24,745 nt of DNA. Origin: DATBAK01 sp036787815. Its GTDB lineage: Bacteria > Actinomycetota > Acidimicrobiia > IMCC26256 > PALSA-610. A program made the position numbers and the translations under genes. Position 1 is the stretch's first letter, and every line of letters begins with the position of its first letter. Under the pieces are notes generated by a model that was given only the letters and a program-made list of their open reading frames with translations, made no database searches and was not told the origin of the DNA. Below, in pieces: positions 1 through 7,990 of the stretch. The stretch is taken from assembly GCA_036787815.1 (NCBI GenBank), contig DAIQOP010000018.1:1-24745 (forward strand), in the 5' to 3' direction.

Positions 1-726
1 CGACGGCGCGCGCTCGTGCTGCTCGCGGTTCCGCTGCTCATCTGGCAGTGGAGCCCCGCGCTGTCGGCGATCGTCGCCAGCAACCAGAACCAAACGGCGA
101 GTGGGCTCGCCTACTACCAACCGCTCATCACCGAGCTCACCCACCAACCCGCGATCGGCCGCGTCGAGATCCCGTTCACGAGCAGCCATTGGGAAGCCGC
201 GTACGTCGCGGCCCGCGTACCCCTCGCCCGCGGTTGGGAGCGCCAGGCCGACATGAACGACAACCCGTTGTTCTACGACACCGCGCTGCTCACGCCGGCG
301 ACCTACCGCACCTGGCTCGACGACTCCGGCGTGACCTGGGTCGCGTTGCCCGACATCAACCTCGACTACTCCGCGCACGCCGAGGCACGATTGATCGAAG
401 CGAACCCGAGCTACCTCCATCTCGCGTGGCACAACGCGCATTGGAGGCTGTGGAAGGTGGTCGGCTCGCCGGGCATGACCACGGGCCCCGCGCACCTCGT
501 CTCGCTGCACCCCGATCAGATGGTCATCGATGCCACCGGCGCCGGCACCACGATCATCCGCGTGCGCTACACCCCCGCGTGGAACGTCGCTTCCGGGCCG
601 GCCTGCGTCGGCCCGTCGAAGGGGCCGTGGACCGAGATCGTCTCGCGCGGCCGGGGGCGCATCGTCATCGAGACGACGCTGCTGCACCACGAGCCCTCCT
701 GCCCCACGAGCGGCTCGACGCCCTGA
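1..726 (+). CDS. Polytopic membrane protein, C-terminal part (partial at window start)
   Basis: The reading frame is open from the first base, so the gene begins outside the window and only about 240 C-terminal residues are visible. They begin with one hydrophobic segment (the stretch around LLAVPLLIWQWSPAL) and continue as a soluble domain with many aromatic residues. The domain ends in a beta-rich stretch with the pattern VRYTPAWNV...GPACVGP...W. Such a tail, with a two-cysteine beta domain after the last membrane helix, occurs in large GT-C or YfhO-like membrane glycosyltransferases of actinobacteria, where it faces the cell exterior. No catalytic motif is inside the window, so the activity is inferred only from this architecture and from the neighbouring GT-C gene. 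It converges with that gene, and a strong hairpin lies just after its stop codon. Confidence 0.6.
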   Translation, partial: RRRALVLLAVPLLIWQWSPALSAIVASNQNQTASGLAYYQPLITELTHQPAIGRVEIPFTSSHWEAAYVAARVPLARGWERQADMNDNPLFYDTALLTPATYRTWLDDSGVTWVALPDINLDYSAHAEARLIEANPSYLHLAWHNAHWRLWKVVGSPGMTTGPAHLVSLHPDQMVIDATGAGTTIIRVRYTPAWNVASGPACVGPSKGPWTEIVSRGRGRIVIETTLLHHEPSCPTSGSTP

Positions 727-730
727 GCGC

Positions 731-758
731 CGGCTCGCCCCGACCTTACGGCGAGCCG
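731..758. terminator. Bidirectional hairpin terminator between convergent genes
   Basis: A perfect 9-base stem, CGGCTCGCC (731-739) and GGCGAGCCG (750-758), closes a 10-base loop. It begins 5 bases after the stop of the upstream + strand gene and overlaps the last codons of the - strand gene that ends at 746. There is no T-run on either side, as is usual in high-GC actinobacteria. The position between two convergent stops supports a shared terminator. Confidence 0.65.
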
Positions 759-2821
759 ACCGGAACGGTCGCGATCACGAACGAGTCGAGGCGCGAGATG
801 TAGTGCCGCGGCGGTCGGTCGAGGGTCTGATCCAGCAGTGAGTCGTTGCTCGGAGTCGCCACGACGCGCTGATGCACGCCGGGGAAGATCTGCGTGATGC
901 GCCCGGTGTTCGTCGCGAACACCTTCAGCACGCGACCCTCGGTGCGCCACCGTCGAGCCAGCGCCGCGAACTGCGTGTCGTCGAAGTCGTCGGTACGCGT
1001 CGCGACCGGAACGTTGCAGTACCCGCGCAGCACCTGCGGGATCTGCCGGTACAGCGGCGACCCCCGGTTGAGCACCACGACTGCGGCACGCGGACCGAGC
1101 GCACGACACGTCGACGTGACGGCTCCGAGCATGCCGGGCTGCGTCGTCTCGTCGCGCACGGGAACGGTGGCCGAGACCGGCCACGCCACGAGGAGCACGG
1201 CGAGCACGGCGGCCGGCAGAAGTGCCAACCCCGCGTAGCGCCAGATCGCGCGCTCGATCAACACGGCCGCGAAGAGCACGAACCCGGGGATCACGATCGG
1301 CAGGTAGCGCCGCATGACCCACAGCTGATCGGGCGTGATGTTCGCGTTCCAGACGTAGACCGTCGCGACGACGACGAAACACACGACGAGTGTCCACGTG
1401 AGCATCGAACCCTTCCGGATCGTTTCCCGGATCAGCACGCCGATACCCAGGATTCCTGCCGCGAGCGCGGGCGGACCGATGTACCACGCCTGCCATTGCA
1501 TCGCGTTCTGGAAGTACCGCAGACCGCTGTCGATCGGCAGCCCGTGGGCGGCCTGGATGTTCGCGACGAGCGCGATCGGCTTGCCGCTGATGTGCTGCAG
1601 GTGCGGGCGCACGAACCACAGCACGAACAGCAGCGTCGCGAACGCGCCACCGGCAATCGTGGGCAGCCGGCGGGAGTCGGCGAAGCGCGGATGCCAGTGC
1701 GCGACCCGGCGACCGGCAACGACGGCGACGATCGAGACCACGACGAGCCCGGCGTACTCCTCGATCACCCGCGCCCCCACCAAGCTCGCGTACTCGGGAG
1801 CCCGCAGCCACACATCGACGAGCCCGAGCACGGCAACCGCCGACGTCGCGAACGCGAAACGCGTCACGGTATCCGGTCGTAGATCGTCGTCGTAGGCGCC
1901 GGCGTGGCTCTCGCGACGTTCCGCGACGATGCCCACGAGCACCGGGATCACCGCGACGTACAGCGGCCCGTCGATGCGCGCGGCGACCGTGGTTCCGAGC
2001 AGAACCCCGGCGAAGATCGCACGCGATCGGTCGAGCGGCGAGAGGCCGAGCACCCAGAGGCTGCCGAGCAGCACCAACTGCACGACGACCTCCGAATACG
2101 CGTCGCGCGAGAAGTGCAGCTGCACGACGTTGACGGCCAACGCCACGGTGGCGACGAGCGCGAGCGTCGGGCGGACGAACCGGCACGCCAGCGCGTAGAA
2201 CACCACGATCGACACCGCACCGATGATCGGCGTGAACGCGAACATCAGACGATCGCCACCGACCCAGCGAGCCTCGGCGAGCAGCGCGCCGAGCAGGTGG
2301 GAGAACTGGAAGTGCATCGACCGGCCGTGCCCGTAGACGGCGGGCGAGCTGTACTTCAGCCCGGTGACGGTCGTGAATGCGCCGACCCGTGCGTCGAACA
2401 CGAGCCCGTGGTGGCTCGCGAGCCACCGCCCGGTGTTGAGGTACGCACCGGGATCGCGATCGATGAGCAGATGCTGCGCGGAATGGAGGAGGTTGACGAC
2501 GAGCGACCCGGCCGCGACGGCGATCGCACCGGCCGCCGGGAGCGCGTCGACCGATCGAGCCGCTTCGAGCGCGCGGGGGCGGGCGGCCCGGAACAACGCG
2601 AGCGACGCGGCCGCGCCGACGGGCGCGACGAGCACCGGGAAGAAGAGACCCGCGTCGGCGAGCGCGAGGCCCACGAGACCGAAGCCGACGATGACCGCCA
2701 GCGACGCGAAGATCCCGAGGCTCATCCACCGGGGCACGGTCGAGCCGGGTGCGGCGCCGCCCGGGATCGGGCCGCAGGAGGGCAGTCGATCCGCGGGAAC
2801 CGTGCGCTCGCTCGCGGACAT
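746..2821 (-). CDS. GT-C fold membrane glycosyltransferase (family 39/ArnT-like)
   Basis: The 691-residue protein has about ten or more hydrophobic segments spread over most of its length and a short soluble C-terminus. After the first helices, around residues 117-131, comes HLLIDRDPGAYLNTGRW. The acidic DRDP (121-124) in the first external loop is typical of polyprenyl-phosphate-sugar dependent GT-C enzymes such as ArnT and PMT. Such enzymes move a sugar from a lipid-linked donor to an acceptor outside the membrane. Donor and acceptor cannot be read from the sequence. The ATG start lies 30 bases after the stop of the response regulator gene on the same strand, so the two may share a transcript. 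No clear ribosome site precedes this ATG; an internal ATG at residue 33 (2725) is the alternative. Confidence 0.75.
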   Translation of the reverse strand: MSASERTVPADRLPSCGPIPGGAAPGSTVPRWMSLGIFASLAVIVGFGLVGLALADAGLFFPVLVAPVGAAASLALFRAARPRALEAARSVDALPAAGAIAVAAGSLVVNLLHSAQHLLIDRDPGAYLNTGRWLASHHGLVFDARVGAFTTVTGLKYSSPAVYGHGRSMHFQFSHLLGALLAEARWVGGDRLMFAFTPIIGAVSIVVFYALACRFVRPTLALVATVALAVNVVQLHFSRDAYSEVVVQLVLLGSLWVLGLSPLDRSRAIFAGVLLGTTVAARIDGPLYVAVIPVLVGIVAERRESHAGAYDDDLRPDTVTRFAFATSAVAVLGLVDVWLRAPEYASLVGARVIEEYAGLVVVSIVAVVAGRRVAHWHPRFADSRRLPTIAGGAFATLLFVLWFVRPHLQHISGKPIALVANIQAAHGLPIDSGLRYFQNAMQWQAWYIGPPALAAGILGIGVLIRETIRKGSMLTWTLVVCFVVVATVYVWNANITPDQLWVMRRYLPIVIPGFVLFAAVLIERAIWRYAGLALLPAAVLAVLLVAWPVSATVPVRDETTQPGMLGAVTSTCRALGPRAAVVVLNRGSPLYRQIPQVLRGYCNVPVATRTDDFDDTQFAALARRWRTEGRVLKVFATNTGRITQIFPGVHQRVVATPSNDSLLDQTLDRPPRHYISRLDSFVIATVPVGSP

Positions 2822-2851
2822 CGCCGCAAGCTTGACACGTCGCCGTTGGGA

Positions 2852-3520
2852 TCAGCGGTTGGCGAACCCGGTGTTGCCCGGGCCGTTCCCGGCACTCGTG
2901 TGGCGTACCCCGAGCAATCCGCCGCGGGCCATGGTCGCCGCCTGCGTACGGTTTCTCACGTCGAGCTTGGCGAACAGCCCCCGCAGCTGCGACTTCACGG
3001 TGTTCTCGCTCACGAACAGACGCTGCGCGAGTTCACGGTTGGAGATGCCCGTGGGCAGCAGCGCGAGCAGCTCACTCTCCCGCTCGGTGAGACCCTCGAC
3101 GCGGCCCGGCCACCTGACGGAGTCGTCCATTGTCGCCCGCTGGCGGCGCCGCACGACCACCCTCTCGCCGCGTGCCACGGCTCTGAGCCCTTCCATGATC
3201 TGCTCGCCCGATGCCGACTTGGCGATGAAGCCGTGGGCGCCGGCCGCGAACACCCGGTCGACGAACTCCGGGTTGTCGGAGAAGCTGAACACGATCACCC
3301 GACCGTTGGTGGCATCGACCGCGAGCTCGGCGACGCGCGCCTCGATGTCGGTCTCGGCCCCGTAGGTGTCGAAGAACGTGATGTCGACCCTCCGGCGCGG
3401 CGGATGCCCCACGGCTTCCTCGACGACGGTCACCTGGCCCGCGTAGCGGGCGAGCAGAGCCCGGAGCCCCTCCAACACGATCTCGTAATCGTTCGCGAGC
3501 GCGACGAAGACCTGGTCCAT
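2852..3520 (-). CDS. NarL/FixJ-family response regulator with LuxR-type DNA-binding domain
   Basis: The 222-residue protein has a receiver domain (about 1-120) and a LuxR/GerE helix-turn-helix (about 143-200, LTERESELLALL ... SENTVKSQLRGLFAKL). The predicted phosphate acceptor is Asp51 in ITFFDTYG, the switch residue lies in VFSFS (77-81), and the conserved lysine is Lys101 in FIAKS. The acidic pair that normally holds magnesium reads Asn10-Asp11 instead of Asp-Asp, a mild deviation. No histidine kinase is adjacent, so it is an orphan in this window. It is divergent from the STAS gene, with an 86-base gap that holds a palindrome, and it is followed 30 bases later by the GT-C gene. A TATGAA hexamer 8 bases before the ATG could be a -10 box of a nearly leaderless transcript. 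Target genes are unknown; its recognition helix differs from that of DosR. Confidence 0.88.
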   Translation of the reverse strand: MDQVFVALANDYEIVLEGLRALLARYAGQVTVVEEAVGHPPRRRVDITFFDTYGAETDIEARVAELAVDATNGRVIVFSFSDNPEFVDRVFAAGAHGFIAKSASGEQIMEGLRAVARGERVVVRRRQRATMDDSVRWPGRVEGLTERESELLALLPTGISNRELAQRLFVSENTVKSQLRGLFAKLDVRNRTQAATMARGGLLGVRHTSAGNGPGNTGFANR

Positions 3521-3553
3521 CGTCCACGTTCATACCCCGGGCCGGCCCGCTCG

Positions 3554-3573
3554 AATCACACGGACGGGTGATT
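3554..3573. promoter_or_regulatory. Inverted repeat over the -35 box of the STAS gene
   Basis: AATCAC (3554-3559) and GTGATT (3568-3573) form a perfect 6+6 inverted repeat with an 8-base spacer. The right arm touches the proposed -35 hexamer TTGAGG (3572-3577). The site lies in the divergent gap between a response regulator gene and a STAS gene, so an operator role is plausible. The binding protein is unknown. Confidence 0.4.
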
Positions 3574-3606
3574 GAGGGGCCACCCCACCTCCCGTACGGT
3601 GACGGC
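3572..3606 (+). promoter_or_regulatory. Leaderless promoter of the STAS gene
   Basis: TTGAGG (3572-3577), a 17-base spacer and TACGGT (3595-3600) make a good housekeeping-type promoter. The ATG at 3607 follows after only 6 bases, so transcription would begin at or next to the start codon. No Shine-Dalgarno sequence is present, which agrees with leaderless translation. This decides for the ATG at 3607 over the GTG at 3568. Confidence 0.6.
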
Positions 3607-4047
3607 ATGCTGGTGGACCACGACGCACACACCGTCGATGCCACGCTCGAGCTGCGTCGCGTCCCGCACTGGGATTCGGTCACCATCGAGCTGTCGGGCG
3701 AGATCGACGTCTCGAATGCCGAGGCCGCGCGCCGACAGATCCACGCCTGGACGGCGAGCGCGCGACCGAACGTCGTCACGCTCGATCTCACCGACCTGTC
3801 GTTCTGCGACTCGTCGGGCCTGCGGGCCCTACTCGACGTCCGCAGCGATTGCGCGCCCTTCGCCTCGCGCGTGGTGCTGCGCGACGCGCAGCCTGCGGTC
3901 CAACGGGTGCTCGATCTCACCGGAATCGGTGAGATGTTCACGGCGGAGTCGAGCGAGCCCGAGCAGACGTCACACGCGAGCACGGCTCACGTGCCGCCCG
4001 TCAGCCGATCACGAGACCACCGTTCGGTGAGATCGTCTCGCCCGTGA
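3607..4047 (+). CDS. STAS-domain anti-sigma-factor antagonist (SpoIIAA/RsbV-like)
   Basis: The 146-residue protein carries a STAS domain at about residues 20-115. It has the family pattern VTIELSGEIDVSNA near the front and VTLDLTDLSFCDSSGLRAL (57-75) around the phosphorylation site; Ser70, the second serine of DSSG, matches the serine that anti-sigma kinases phosphorylate. In this family the unphosphorylated form binds the anti-sigma kinase and frees a sigma factor. No anti-sigma factor or sigma factor lies in the window. The last 30 residues are a serine/arginine-rich tail without a fold signature, and their codons overlap the end of the convergent dehydrogenase gene by 47 bases. The start is set by the leaderless promoter; a GTG at 3568 would add 13 residues. 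Confidence 0.8.
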   Translation: MLVDHDAHTVDATLELRRVPHWDSVTIELSGEIDVSNAEAARRQIHAWTASARPNVVTLDLTDLSFCDSSGLRALLDVRSDCAPFASRVVLRDAQPAVQRVLDLTGIGEMFTAESSEPEQTSHASTAHVPPVSRSRDHRSVRSSRP

Positions 4048-4798
4048 GGAAGCTGCTCTCGTCACTCGCGAGGTACACGGCCGCCGCCGAGATGTCGGAA
4101 GGCTCCCCGATGCGGCCGAGGGGCGTCAGCATCTTCAGGCCCGCGATCATCTGCGGCGAGACCGACGCGCTCATCGGTGTGTCGATCACGCCCGGGCAGA
4201 TCGCGTTCGCGCGAATTCCCAGCGGGCCACAGAAGCGGGCGACGCTCCGCACCAGCCCGAGCAGACCGGCCTTCGCCGTCGCGTAGTGCACGGGCCCCCA
4301 ACCGGCCAGCCCCGCGATGCTCGAGATGCAGATCATCGAACCGCCCTGCTCGGCTTCGACGAGGCGGCTCACGAACGCGCGGGTGCAGAAGAACGCGCCG
4401 TTGAGATGAATGTCGAGCATGCGCTGCCAACCGTCGTCGCTCATGACCGCGACCTGTACGTCGGAACCGGTGTTCCCCTCGCGAGATCCGTCGCCGGGGG
4501 TGCGGTCGACGCCCGCGCAGTTGACGAGGACGTCGACGACACCGTGGCGGCCCTGCGCGTCGTCGAACATCGCGTTGATCGCCGCGCTGTCGGACACGTC
4601 GCACGCCCACGCGGTCGCGGCAGGACCGCCCAGTGCCGCGATCGCGTCGACGGTGCGACCCGCCGCGGCCGCGTCGAGGTCCTGGCACACCACCACGGCG
4701 CCTTCCGCCGCGAAGTGTGTGCTCATCGCCGCCCCCAGCCCCCCTCCGGCGCCGGTGACGACCGCGATCTTGCCTTCGAGTCTTCCCGTTGTGGTCAT
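4001..4798 (-). CDS. Short-chain dehydrogenase/reductase (SDR, classical)
   Basis: The 265-residue protein is a classical NAD(P)-dependent oxidoreductase. It has the cofactor motif TGAGGGLG (15-22), an acidic residue Asp40 after the second strand that favours NAD(H), the structural NCAG (93-96), the catalytic Asn133, Ser159/160, Tyr172 and Lys176 (YATAK), and the closing CPGVIDTPM. Between residues 97 and 122 it has a longer and more polar loop than usual (DRTPGDGSREGNTGSDVQV). The substrate cannot be predicted. The 3' end overlaps the convergent STAS gene. A GACGAT hexamer 6 bases before the ATG resembles the leaderless start pattern seen elsewhere here, but its first base is not T. The PAP2 gene lies upstream on the same strand, 80 bases away. 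Confidence 0.87.
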   Translation of the reverse strand: MTTTGRLEGKIAVVTGAGGGLGAAMSTHFAAEGAVVVCQDLDAAAAGRTVDAIAALGGPAATAWACDVSDSAAINAMFDDAQGRHGVVDVLVNCAGVDRTPGDGSREGNTGSDVQVAVMSDDGWQRMLDIHLNGAFFCTRAFVSRLVEAEQGGSMICISSIAGLAGWGPVHYATAKAGLLGLVRSVARFCGPLGIRANAICPGVIDTPMSASVSPQMIAGLKMLTPLGRIGEPSDISAAAVYLASDESSFLTGETISPNGGLVIG

Positions 4799-4878
4799 GG
4801 CGCGATCGTCTCACGCTCGCACACCACAGTGCCTCTCCGGGCTGCCTCAGTCGCGCTTCGAGATCGCCGGCGACCCGG

Positions 4879-5721
4879 TCATTCCGAAGCCGGCGCCACG
4901 GATCGGGCCGACACCATCACCGGAGAGAGCACGGTGCGGGCCCGCACTCGCATGACGACCGCCCGGCTGGAGCGTTCGGCGACGACCGCCATGCCGAGCA
5001 GCATCACCGCGACGATGCCGTCGAGCCACCAGTGATTGGCGGTCACGGTGACGATCACGATCGTGAGCGTGGTGTGCACGAGCACCATCCACCGCCACGG
5101 GTTCCGGCTGATGCGCACGACGAACACCCCGATGAGCACCGCCCACCCGACGTGCACCGACGGCATGGCCGAGAGCTGATCGGCGAAGCCGCTTCCGACC
5201 GCGCCGTACACCGACTGGCCGTAGCGCAGCGCCGTGTCGACGAACCCGAGCTGCCCGAACATGCGTGGCGGTGCGACGGGGATCAGCTGGATCAAGAGAC
5301 ACGCGGCAGTGAGGATCGCGACGGTGTTGCGCACCGCCGCGTAGTGCTCGCGGTGCCGGGCGAACAACCAGATCAGGAAGACGATGAGGGCCGGGAAGTG
5401 CACCGTCGCGTAGTACACGTTGAAGGCCTTGATGATCAGCGGGTGGGGCAGGAACACGCGCTGGAGCGTCACCTCGCTCGGCAGGTGCACGGCCCGCTCG
5501 ACATGCCAGACCCAGAGCGCGTGGCCGCGCGCCCCGTCGACCTGGAGCAGGGAGAGGCGGCCGGCGAGCTGCCAGATCGAGAACAACGCGAGCACGAGCG
5601 CGGTCTCCCGGCACACCGCCGTCGCCACGGAGAGCCAGTGGCGCCCGCCCGGCCGCACGGCGACGCCCACCAAGGCCAGGAGCAACGCCAGCACGGCGGC
5701 CTGATCCCAGCTGAGCATCAT
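4879..5721 (-). CDS. PAP2-superfamily membrane enzyme (Aur1/inositol phosphorylceramide synthase-like)
   Basis: The 280-residue protein has about six membrane helices. The PAP2 catalytic signature is split over SAMPSVH (184-190) and ANHWWLDG (228-235), which supply the nucleophilic His230, Asp234 and the supporting His190. The AMPSVH/NHWWLD spelling is that of the Aur1-like branch, which moves or removes phospho-head groups of membrane lipids, and not of the soluble phosphatases. Inositol-phospholipid chemistry is possible in an actinobacterium but is inference. The start is the first of two adjacent ATGs, because GGGAGGAG lies 9 bases before it; a longer frame to 5811 exists but has no ribosome site and a low-quality, arginine-rich extension. 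The gene is divergent from alkA. Confidence 0.8.
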   Translation of the reverse strand: MMLSWDQAAVLALLLALVGVAVRPGGRHWLSVATAVCRETALVLALFSIWQLAGRLSLLQVDGARGHALWVWHVERAVHLPSEVTLQRVFLPHPLIIKAFNVYYATVHFPALIVFLIWLFARHREHYAAVRNTVAILTAACLLIQLIPVAPPRMFGQLGFVDTALRYGQSVYGAVGSGFADQLSAMPSVHVGWAVLIGVFVVRISRNPWRWMVLVHTTLTIVIVTVTANHWWLDGIVAVMLLGMAVVAERSSRAVVMRVRARTVLSPVMVSARSVAPASE

Positions 5722-5870
5722 GTGCGCGGGCTCCTCCCTACCGGGTGCTCGGTGCTCACTCCCTCTTCGCGACCCACAGTTTCGCCCTCGCCGCGAGCCG
5801 CCGTCGACCACCCGGCGTCGATGTCGTATTTCCGCCAGCCGGGGCGCGCGAATCGTGGTTTGCTTCGGGG

Positions 5871-7370
5871 GTGATCGACGACTTCGACCGCTGCTACCGC
5901 GCTCTGCAGAGCAAGGACTCCCGTTTCGACGGATGGTTCGTCACCGCGGTCACCTCCACCGGCATCTACTGCCGGCCCAGCTGCCCCGCGATGCTGCCCA
6001 AGCCCGAGAACGTGCGGTTCCTTCCCACCGCCGCCGCCGCGCAGGAAGCCGGCTTCCGTGCCTGCAAGCGGTGCCGCCCCGACGCCAGCCCCGGCTCGCC
6101 GGAATGGGACGTGCGTGCCGATCTCGTCGCCCGCGCGATGCGGTGCATCGCCGACGGCGTGGTCGACCGCGAAGGGGTCACGGGGCTGGCGAGCCGGCTC
6201 GGATACGGCGTGCGTCAGATACAACGCCAGCTCCGGGCCGAGGTCGGTGCGGGCCCGTTGGCGCTGGCCCGGGCGCAGCGCGCGCAGACCGCGCGCCTGC
6301 TCATCGAGACCACCAGCCTCGATCTCGCGTCGATCGCGTGGGCCGCGGGCTTCTCGAGCGTCCGCCAGTTCAACGCGACGGTGCAGGAGGTCTTCGCGAC
6401 GACGCCGAGCGACCTGCGCACCCGCGCCCGCCGTCGCGATCGCGGTGCACCGCCCGTCGCGGGCGGGATCGACCTGCGTCTCCCACTCCGCGAACCCTTC
6501 AACGTGGAGGGCGTGTTCGCACATCTCGTCGCCACCGCGGTGCCCGGCGTCGAGGACTACGTACCGGAGACGGGCACGTACCGCCGGGCACTCCGGCTCC
6601 CGCACGGCCACGGGATCGTGGAGCTCGTGCCGCGCGTCGACCACGTCCGCTGCCGGCTCACGTTGGGCGATCTGCGCGATCTCACCGCGGCCGTCAACCG
6701 CTGCCGCCGGCTCCTCGATCTCGACGCCGATCCGGTCGCGGTCGACGCCCACCTCGCGCGCGACGACGTGCTGGCACCGCTCGTCGCGAAGGCGCCCGGG
6801 CGGCGGGTGCCCCGCACGGTCGATCCCGGTGAGCTCGCACTGCGCGCGGTGCTCGGTCAACAGGTGTCGACGCGCAGCGCCCGCACGCACGCCGCCCGCC
6901 TGGTGCTCGCGTACGGCGAGCCGCTCGCGAGCTCCGACGGCACCCTGACGCACTGCTTTCCCGAGCCCGCCGCCGTGGCCGATGCCGACACCGCGACCTT
7001 GGCGATGCCGGCGACGCGTGCCCGCACGCTCCGCGCCCTCGCGACCGCGCTCGCCGACGGCACGCTCACGATCGACGAGAGCTGCGACCGGGCCGAGCTC
7101 GTCGAACGACTCGTCGCCTTCCCGGGGATCGGTCCGTGGACCGCCTCGACGATCGCGATGCGCGCGGCCGGGGATCCCGACGCGTTCCTCGCCGGCGATC
7201 TCGGTGTCGTCACCGCGGCCCGCATGCTCGAGCTCCCCGTCGACGCGGCAGGGCTCCGCGCGCACGCGGAGCGGTGGCGTCCGTGGCGGTCGTACGCGGT
7301 GCAGTACCTGTGGGGCGCGCTCGATCACCCGGTGAGCCATCTGCCTGCGGCGGCGCCCGCTTCCCGGTGA
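5871..7370 (+). CDS. alkA: AdaA-AlkA fusion: methyl-phosphotriester sensor, AraC-type HTH and 3-methyladenine DNA glycosylase
   Basis: The 499-residue protein has three parts. Residues 1-75 form the Ada zinc domain with four cysteines (YC34RPSC38, C65KRC68), in which one cysteine accepts methyl groups from DNA phosphotriesters. Residues 82-185 form an AraC/XylS helix-turn-helix, which in this family turns on the response genes. Residues 198-490 form the AlkA glycosylase, with the hairpin VAFPGIGPWTA (415-425) and Asp443 in AGDLGV at the place of the catalytic aspartate. It would remove alkylated purines and also sense the damage. This fusion followed by ogt matches the arrangement known in Mycobacterium tuberculosis. 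The GTG start is chosen because the Ada domain begins there; frames starting farther upstream add nothing recognisable. No ribosome site is evident. Confidence 0.9.
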   Translation: MIDDFDRCYRALQSKDSRFDGWFVTAVTSTGIYCRPSCPAMLPKPENVRFLPTAAAAQEAGFRACKRCRPDASPGSPEWDVRADLVARAMRCIADGVVDREGVTGLASRLGYGVRQIQRQLRAEVGAGPLALARAQRAQTARLLIETTSLDLASIAWAAGFSSVRQFNATVQEVFATTPSDLRTRARRRDRGAPPVAGGIDLRLPLREPFNVEGVFAHLVATAVPGVEDYVPETGTYRRALRLPHGHGIVELVPRVDHVRCRLTLGDLRDLTAAVNRCRRLLDLDADPVAVDAHLARDDVLAPLVAKAPGRRVPRTVDPGELALRAVLGQQVSTRSARTHAARLVLAYGEPLASSDGTLTHCFPEPAAVADADTATLAMPATRARTLRALATALADGTLTIDESCDRAELVERLVAFPGIGPWTASTIAMRAAGDPDAFLAGDLGVVTAARMLELPVDAAGLRAHAERWRPWRSYAVQYLWGALDHPVSHLPAAAPASR

Positions 7371-7425
7371 CCCGTGCACGAACGGGCCACCGGTCGATCT
7401 TCGACGCAAACGAGAGGACATCACG

Positions 7426-7935
7426 ATGAACAGCCACACGATCCGATCGAGCCCGGTGGGAGTGCTCACCCTCGTCGCCGACGAAGACGATCGCCTGTGT
7501 CGTCTCGAGTTCACCGACGCGCCCGAAAGCGACGCCGGTCCACCGACCGCTGCGGCTCCCGACGACGCTCCCCGGGGCGTGCTCGCCGAGACCGTCCGCC
7601 AACTCGACGAGTACTTCGCCGGGACGCGTCACGAGTTCGAGCTCGACCTCGCGCCGCAGGGGACGGCCTTCCAACTCGACGTATGGCACGCATTGCGCGC
7701 GATTCCGTACGGCGCCACCGCGAGCTACGCCGATATCGCCCGCTCCGTCGGCCGGCCGAACGCCGTGCGCGCCGTCGGGCAGGCGAACGGGCGCAATCCG
7801 CTGGCCATCGTCGTGCCCTGCCATCGCGTGATCGGCAGCGATCACAGTCTCACCGGCTACGGCGGCGGCATCGATCGCAAGCGCTATCTGCTCGCGCTGG
7901 AAGGTGCCCAGCTCACGGTGACGCTCGATCTCTGA
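7426..7935 (+). CDS. ogt: O6-methylguanine-DNA methyltransferase
   Basis: The 169-residue protein is a suicide repair enzyme that takes the methyl group from O6-methylguanine onto its own cysteine. The active site IVVPCHRVIG places the acceptor at Cys132; the arginine-finger helix region (SYADIARSVGRPNAVRAVGQANGRNP, residues 100-125) and the closing GYGGGIDRKRYLLALEG are all present. The N-terminal part (1-78) is the usual small Ogt domain. It starts 55 bases after alkA on the same strand with GAGAGG about 9 bases before the ATG, so the two very probably form one alkylation-repair operon, in which the upstream protein supplies damage sensing and control. Confidence 0.95.
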   Translation: MNSHTIRSSPVGVLTLVADEDDRLCRLEFTDAPESDAGPPTAAAPDDAPRGVLAETVRQLDEYFAGTRHEFELDLAPQGTAFQLDVWHALRAIPYGATASYADIARSVGRPNAVRAVGQANGRNPLAIVVPCHRVIGSDHSLTGYGGGIDRKRYLLALEGAQLTVTLDL

Positions 7936-7950
7936 CCCGCGCCCTGCAAG

Positions 7951-7971
7951 GCGCCTCTCATGAGAAGGCGC
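7951..7971 (+). terminator. Hairpin terminator after ogt
   Basis: GCGCCT (7951-7956) and AGGCGC (7966-7971) pair around a loop that itself contains the palindrome CTCATGAG. The hairpin begins 15 bases after the ogt stop and ahead of the DosR-like box, so it would insulate the next promoter. There is no T-run. Confidence 0.45.
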
Positions 7972-7990
7972 GAGCCGAAGGTCGGTCCCT

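Noticed and set aside
2852..3520. The NarL-type regulator as the DosR protein that would bind the box at 7991-8010.
   Set aside because: The recognition helix reads NTVKSQLRG. DosR has Lys and Asn at positions that are Asn and Ser here, so the specificity should differ.
5718..7514. An open frame of 598 codons on the - strand, opposite alkA.
   Set aside because: No domain, extreme Arg/Gly/Glu content; the + strand codes for the Ada-AlkA fusion.
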